A stretch of DNA of 64,000 nt from the NCBI GenBank assembly GCA_963556145.1, contig OY744461.1:1860001-1924000 (forward strand), written 5' to 3'. Both the position numbers and the translations under genes were made by a program. Source of the DNA: Hygrocybe punicea (taxonomy: Eukaryota; Basidiomycota; Agaricomycetes; Agaricales; Hygrophoraceae). Each line of letters opens with the position of its first letter. Within the stretch, counting starts at the first letter, position 1. This document shows, one piece after another, positions 59,001-64,000 of this stretch. The notes below the pieces were generated by a model. The model was not told the DNA's origin. It did no database searches and saw only the letters and a program-made list of their open reading frames with translations.

Positions 59001-59368
59001 ATGTTGCTTGCAACTGATGTTTTTATTTATTGTAGGCGTTCTTTCATTGGATTATCAATGACTCGTATGGTCCTTTGGTTTACTCGCTGCCGTTGACACT
59101 TGCGGAAAAGGCGGCTGCGGGGAAACACGCGACGAGTGAGGAAGCCCACCAGGCGGATGGTATCGAGGAGAACGAGTACGGCTTTGCGCACCCTGCGGTG
59201 TCACGGGCGCAGCGTGTCGTGTGGATCCCGCGGGACTCGTTGGGCCTGGCGCGAGCGGAAGAAGAGGCGTGCAAGACTATGGGGGTGGCCGCGAGCTCGG
59301 AGGGAGCGGTGTTGGATGGGGAAGGGAACGTGGATGTGGAGGGCCCGCCGCCTGGTGGTCCTGAGTGA
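56087..59368 (+). CDS. CSC1/OSCA/TMEM63-family cation channel
   Basis: Thirteen exons: 56087-56088, 56139-56303, 56362-56666, 56718-56922, 56979-57636, 57689-57749, 57819-57922, 57979-58122, 58180-58298, 58354-58541, 58649-58833, 58888-58977, 59036-59368; 852 residues. The start codon appears split: exon 1 ends AT, intron 56089-56138 (GTACGC...TAG), exon 2 starts G. The protein has span 0 (FVTAIVFNVAVFAVEIIAF), RFSAIYEHR, AWPLAVYRAD, the cytoplasmic domain with TVLITGIPPDL, RLFGHLPGG and AFITFNEQIGAH, WGNLGLNAYEQ, then the channel core (APVFLVAAISNVPAL, FFLFQVV, LQGLSGMAG, AYSLISPIMNG, YKYLFLWVYD). Family members are mechanically or osmotically gated calcium-permeable channels of the plasma membrane. 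The C-terminal tail (AHPAVSRAQRVVWIPRD) matches fungal members. Confidence 0.9.
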
Positions 59369-59765
59369 GTGAGTGTCGTTACTTGGATGGATGGAATCGG
59401 ATATCTATACCTGGCACGATCTTGAAGACTTTGTTTTTCACTTGGATATCATGGAGCTTCATGACGGTTACTTGACGAGATTTACTATCATACTTAGTGT
59501 ACTGGAATGGACAGGAATTATACACCCTATTTCGTGTTGGTTACTCGTCGTGACTTGAGTTCTTGAACGGGGTATTACCACAAGCGTGGCTAGGAAGATG
59601 CGGAAAACGAGATGACGACGTATTTATCTACCGGAAAAAAAGGGTGACACGAGGGAATCCTACTCTGATGTCCGCCAAAGAGCAGCCGGTCGTAACAAAT
59701 AGGAGCAGCGATAGAACGAGAAGAATTGAATTGGTCAAAGTACAAAACTTGTTATACAAACATCG
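59369..59765. other. convergent 3' intergenic space
   Basis: Between the channel gene (+) and the FYVE-SAP-RING gene (-). No gene seen. Confidence 0.4.
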
Positions 59766-61513
59766 TCAGGTCTTGAAGATACGAAGTAGGCGAGCCTCGG
59801 TGACGATCCGCGTGCGGCAGAGAGGACATTCTCTAGAGCCGGCCATGATCAAGTCCGAGCACTCGCGACACATCGCGAGATGGCTGGGATCAAACAACAT
59901 CTGATTCAGCGGGAGAAGCGGAATAAGTTAGGAAGAAGAAGAACGCACCCGCAGTCCACGATCGCGATATTCGCGTCGTTGTCGTAGCACACCACACATA
60001 ATCCCTCGCGCTCCAGGGACGACTGCGCGGGCCGGGGTTTGGGTGCAGATGGGGGAGAACCCGAATTGTCGTTACCACTCGCCCTTGTTTCTTGCTCTCG
60101 CTCGAATTCTTCCATCATCTCCCTTTCTGATTCCAGTCTCTCCAGCTCTTCGATCTCTTCCACCATCGCTTGCCTCTCCCGATTTCTCACCTCTTCTTCG
60201 ATCAAGTTCTGCACTTTTACCACCAACTCGCCCTTCTCCAGTATCAACCCCGCGTTAACGTGGTTTGCGAAGAGGATACCTTTGAGGATTGAGACGGATA
60301 AACTGGCGACGTTCTGTGGAGACATTGAGAGAAGCTCGTCCAGCGTTGGAGTTGAGGTCGGGACCGAGGCGGAAGTGGTTCGCGGACGCGTGGTATCATC
60401 CGATCCCGGGACATTCATGTTAGTGAAAGAATACGAGGAAGCCCTCGGTTGGTGCGATCCCTGTGTCGGGAATGGAGGTGGGGGCGGTGGGGCATGCCTG
60501 GAATGAGGAGGGGCGGAAGCAGGCGGCGGAGGAGTGGAGGGGAAGGACGGCCTGCCCGGTCGCGGTGGCGGTGGCGGCGGTGGCGGCGGTGGCGGTGGTG
60601 GTGAAGTTCCGGAGTTCGTAAAGTAAGAAGCCTGTGGTCTGGGGGGGACAGGTGGGGGAGGAGGCGTTGGTTCACTTGGCCGTCGCCGGGGCAGAGGAGG
60701 CGGGGGGTCGGATACGAGATCTGGTCGAGGGAAATTGTATATAGGTCGCGGATTTGGAGGTGGACGCGGTGGAGGTTGAGATGCACGTTGTGAATCTTGT
60801 CCTGTGCGAGAGAAAATTCCGCGCGATCGATGGCCTGCTTGGTTAGGCACAGAATACTTCCGATAATATTCCTGACGACGGTTATGTCAGGAAACCAGAC
60901 CAACGCAAGCTACATGCATAATACAGACCTCATTCGTTGGCGCCAAACATCCGTTCAAGCCCTTCCATGAGTGAACATCGAAGAATGCCTGAGAGACAGC
61001 TGCAAAACTCACTCTTGCCGTCATAATGCCATCAATTAGGTCATCCTTCTCGACTGCGCGATCGACCTTTATGTTGTACGCTTCTACGTACTTTCTAAGC
61101 CTGCTGAGTGGCAATGACTTCAGAAATCCCCTTCCCGCAGCAGTGACTGGCATACGATCAACACCACTTAATACGATCGGGACTGATGTGAACGTACCTG
61201 TCAGAAAATCGATACAAAATCCACAAACAGGCATTACTACATATCCCGAGCTATCGCCAATGCGTGGCATCAATGCTTGGAAGTCCGAGCATGAATTACA
61301 GTACGAGTATCCTGATGGCTGTCAATACTCCAGCCTCCCAGAATAACCACTGTAGAGCGGAAACATACCGCAATGGTTGCATTGCCTTGACCGGGTGAAT
61401 ATTACATTGAAGTCTTTGCTGCATTTCCGACATGCCAGTGCCACTTCAGCTCTATCATTGAGTGCCGGCGGTGGCCCGCTGAGGAGAGGTAATCCTCGAG
61501 TAGTAGTATCCAT
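59766..61513 (-). CDS. FYVE-SAP-RING E3 ubiquitin ligase (RNF34/RFFL-like architecture)
   Basis: Exons 61513-61369, 61311-61198, 61146-60929, 60871-59949, 59883-59766; 505 residues. The N-terminus has a FYVE-like zinc finger with four CxxC pairs (CRKC, CNHC, CNSC, CGFC; residues about 24-80). A SAP-like helix pair follows (LKSLPLSRLRKYVEAYNI, DLIDGIMTAR). Then a very Pro-rich linker with a run of 13 Pro, a helical region with Glu-rich coiled coil (EELERLESEREMMEEFEREQ), and a C-terminal RING: CVVC, DCGHLAMC, REC, ECPLC, ending IVTEARLLRIFKT. The order FYVE, SAP, RING is that of animal RNF34/RFFL ligases, which act at endosomal membranes. It would need a Ubc4/5-type E2. The stretch after DGIMTAR contains GTGAGT but no acceptor keeps frame, so it is read through. 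Confidence 0.85.
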
Positions 61514-61646
61514 GGTCCAATTCAACGGCCTTCGATTGTGTACAGATGTGCTGGGCAAAGATATCCGATTAAACTGCGGACGATGTATGTTAATAAGCTT
61601 GGAATTTGCTAGAGCACAGTGCCTGCACGTGATTTATTATCATTTG

Positions 61647-63075
61647 TTATTTATTCAGTCTACCAATCATCTTCTCCGTCAGATCAACCCATCCTTCTAG
61701 CCCGTCCTTGCCCACTTCGTTCACCCACTCATCAGCCTCACCCCCTTTCACCAGATCTCTCCATACAGACCTCAACACCGCCTTTTTACCATACATATCT
61801 TTCTCCCATCGTGCGACGACAATCCGCCGGTCTTCATCAGCCTCCGCAAACTCGTAGAGCCCGTCTCGATAGTCAAATTGTTCGTCCTTTTCGAACCGAT
61901 GCCAGGCTTTCGCAATCAATTCGGGATTGTCACCGAATCGATCTTTCAGTGCTTGGTATCGAGAGTTTATGTCGATAACTTCTTGATTTATATCAAGGGA
62001 ATCAGGTTGGGCAAAGACCTTGACGATGGCACGAGCCTGGGCTTCAAGAAGCGGCAACGGCGCTACTTGTATAAGTAGACCCATGAAGACAAGACTGGCG
62101 GGCGGGAAATCACACCGTATTGGGAATATGTGCTTGGCAAGCGGGAAGACATGAGAGGAGGAGTTGTAAATTTCGTGCGGAAGTGGCGGGATGGGCGGCG
62201 GAAGTCCCATTTTCAAAGTAGAGTGTTGGAAAAATGGGAATGCCATTTGATATCCGGTAGCGAGGATACAGTGATCGATGTCAGGCTCTACCGTTCCATC
62301 TTCAAAGATTACTTGACCGTTACTCTTGAACTCGGTTACCCGGCCTCTTCGTTTAAGTTTGCCTGCATCCTCGGGGATGGCATGAGAACTGGAGTGGATA
62401 ACGGTCTCGGCAACCGTGCACATCTCCGCAGTGATATCCAGTCCACTTGGTCCGGCGCCTACAACCAGTACAGATCCTCCGAGGTTGCGAGGACTTCTGT
62501 ACCATGCCGAATGTGAGGCTTTACCCACAGCTAGCCATTTCGACAGTCCAGGTGTGTCAGGATAACGAGGGACTCTGTGATGCCCATTCGCAACTACGAC
62601 CAAGTCAAAATCCAGGTGTTCGCAAGTGGAAATTTTTACTTTCCACTTTGAAGAACCTCGTCGCACATCCTGGACTGTGGTGTTTAGACGAATGTGAGAC
62701 GCAAGATTGAAATGACTACAGTATGACTCCAGGTATGATTGCACGGTTGCAGCTTCAGGAAACAAAGGAGTGGAAGGGGGAAATGGAAAACTCGAAAATG
62801 CCATTACCGGGTGAGGCAGATTCGCTGTCAAAGAGTCGTACAGCGGCGACACGGGAGGGTCCTCATTAGGTGGAGCAGGAAGCCTTGGACAACGGTTAAA
62901 ATAATTGACGTTGTTCCACCAAACTGACTGCTGCTTACCATACACCGCCAACATTCTCTCGCGACTCGAAAAGTGTAGGTTTCCAGAGTCCAACCTTGTA
63001 TTGCGGTGTGTCCATGATCGCCTTGAGGGCCGCAAGACCACCTGCGCCGCCGCCAATCACACAGATTGTAACCAT
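61647..63075 (-). CDS. flavin-containing monooxygenase
   Basis: Exons 63075-62939 and 62883-61647, intron 62884-62938 (GTAAGC...AAG, which splits the Trp codon of GGVW); 457 residues. The FAD-binding start VTICVIGGGAGGLAAL (GxGxxG), NVGGVW, an FMO-like region (LPHPVMAFSSFPFP), HLDFDLVVVANGH, the NADPH site VLVVGAGPSGLD, and CILATGYQ near residue 255 are all present, giving a complete enzyme of family length. It oxygenates soft nucleophiles (N or S) using NADPH and O2; the substrate cannot be told. The ATG at 63075 lies three residues before the Rossmann strand, as usual. A foldback element sits about 200 bp upstream. Confidence 0.88.
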
Positions 63076-63278
63076 TCTGGTGGCATAGCTGAGCGATATA
63101 TCTCGTCAAGAACCTAATCGGGGACGTTAGAACATAAAAGTATGACCCGGGATTGTCCGCACCTGGATGATTTTAGCAGGCTCCTACCAAGCCGTTTCTG
63201 AGAGGGTGGGCCGTCATCCAGAGCGGAAGATCTAAAATTTCAAAGACCGCCAACCTTGTTACGAGTTCTTTTAATTTA

Positions 63279-63846
63279 TTACAGCGTTTTCGGAAATCCT
63301 TGTCTCGCGTGAAAAAAAAAATTAAAATAAATAATCCGGGTGGCTGAAGGTACGGAGTCGGGCAATTGCCATAGTAGGGTAGCACATCATGTGACTTTGA
63401 ATTATTTTGCTTGAAAAGACTACTGATATGTACATTGTAAATTCAATGGGACATATATATGACATTTAACATGTAGTAAAATTAGAATGACATCCATTGA
63501 ATGTTTCTGTCAACTCAAATTATTATTATTAGTTCTTTATTCAAGGAGGAGGTGTGGTTTTCTGCTGTAACATCACATCACCTGAATAAAAGCTAAAAAT
63601 AATAATTTTAGTTGACAGAAACATTCAATGGATGTCATTCTAATTTTACTACATGTTAAATGTCATATATATGTCCCATTGAATTTACAATGTACATATC
63701 AGTAGTCTTTTCAAGCAAAATAATTCAAAGTCACATGATGTGCTACCCTACTACGGCAATTGCCCGACTCCGTACCTTCAGTCACCCGGATTATTTATTT
63801 TAATTTTTTTTTTCACGCGCAACAAGGATTTCCGAAAACGCTGTAA
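63279..63846. mobile_element. foldback (MITE) element upstream of the monooxygenase
   Basis: Arms 63279-63530 and about 63596-63846 are reverse complements over some 250 bp with few differences (for example TTACAGCGTTTTCGG at 63279 and CCGAAAACGCTGTAA ending 63846), loop about 65 bp. The two arms differ at scattered single sites (CATAGTAGGG against CCGTAGTAGGG on the other strand; CTCGCG against TTGCGC), so they have been apart for some time. No coding capacity. Confidence 0.85.
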
Positions 63847-64000
63847 TTGAGTTTAAAAAATAATTTTACTCAAGTCTAATAGACAAGAGCTTTTCTGCTA
63901 CACACGATTTTGCTGTATCCCCCTCAATGGCATAATTCCCTCACACAGGCGTACCCCCTTTCTGACAAAGCATAACCCTACCCTTTGGGTGAACCCAAGC
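63847..64000. other. window end, repeat-like
   Basis: Begins TTGAGTTTAAAAAATAATTTT, a phrase also found near 47,520 after the inner repeat of the other foldback region. No gene. Confidence 0.4.

Noticed and set aside
60929..61023. Extra intron starting GTGAGT after the SAP-like motif of the FYVE-SAP-RING gene
   Set aside because: No downstream AG keeps the frame into the next conserved segment, whereas reading through does.

Overview
The window looks like chromosomal DNA of a basidiomycete fungus, most likely an agaricomycete; no species is assigned. The grounds are: many short introns (about 48-75 bp, some near 100 bp) in almost every gene; gene families typical of mushrooms and relatives (FunK1 kinase, DUF6593 protein, macrofage-activating-glycoprotein family, TKL-type kinase, basidiomycete DDE transposase); and a dense load of LTR and DNA transposons. 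Exon coordinates below were worked out by hand from splice signals, reading frame and family conservation. For the well-resolved genes the exon lengths sum to a multiple of three.

Layout. Positions 1-25,100 are transposon territory. It holds a 4.9 kb gag-only LTR element (1739-6651), a decayed DDE transposase gene split by a DNA transposon (7185-11654), a FunK1 kinase gene with an internal tandem duplication (12065-14903), and a deep nest of elements at about 14,978-24,795. In that nest a 6.3 kb LTR element with 1653-bp LTRs (17517-23865) sits inside a small hAT-like element, itself inside a larger inverted-repeat element. From 25,100 to 64,000 the sequence is mostly genic, interrupted by a solo LTR (34509-36159) and two foldback elements (about 47.0-48.3 kb and 63.3-63.8 kb).

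Genes in order after 25 kb: a membrane protein of unknown function (-), Nup96-type nucleoporin (+), DUF6593 protein (-), UBC4-type ubiquitin-conjugating enzyme (-), TKL-like protein kinase (-), an unknown protein with two related halves (-), a G-patch plus RRM RNA-binding protein (-), the complex I subunit NDUFS5 (-) divergent from GET5 (+), a secreted GPI-type glycoprotein (-), a CYP53-like P450 (+), a single-span membrane protein (+), a syntaxin-6/Tlg1 SNARE (+), a CSC1/OSCA/TMEM63 channel (+), a FYVE-SAP-RING ubiquitin ligase (-) and a flavin monooxygenase (-).

The genes are mainly housekeeping (nuclear pore, ubiquitin, tail-anchored protein insertion, respiration, Golgi SNARE, membrane channel). 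I see no metabolic cluster or operon-like logic. The most unusual points are the channel gene whose initiation codon appears split by an intron (AT|G), three GC-AG introns in three neighbouring housekeeping-type genes, a 6-nt first coding exon in NDUFS5, two pol-less LTR elements carrying non-retroviral ORFs, and the multi-level transposon nest.
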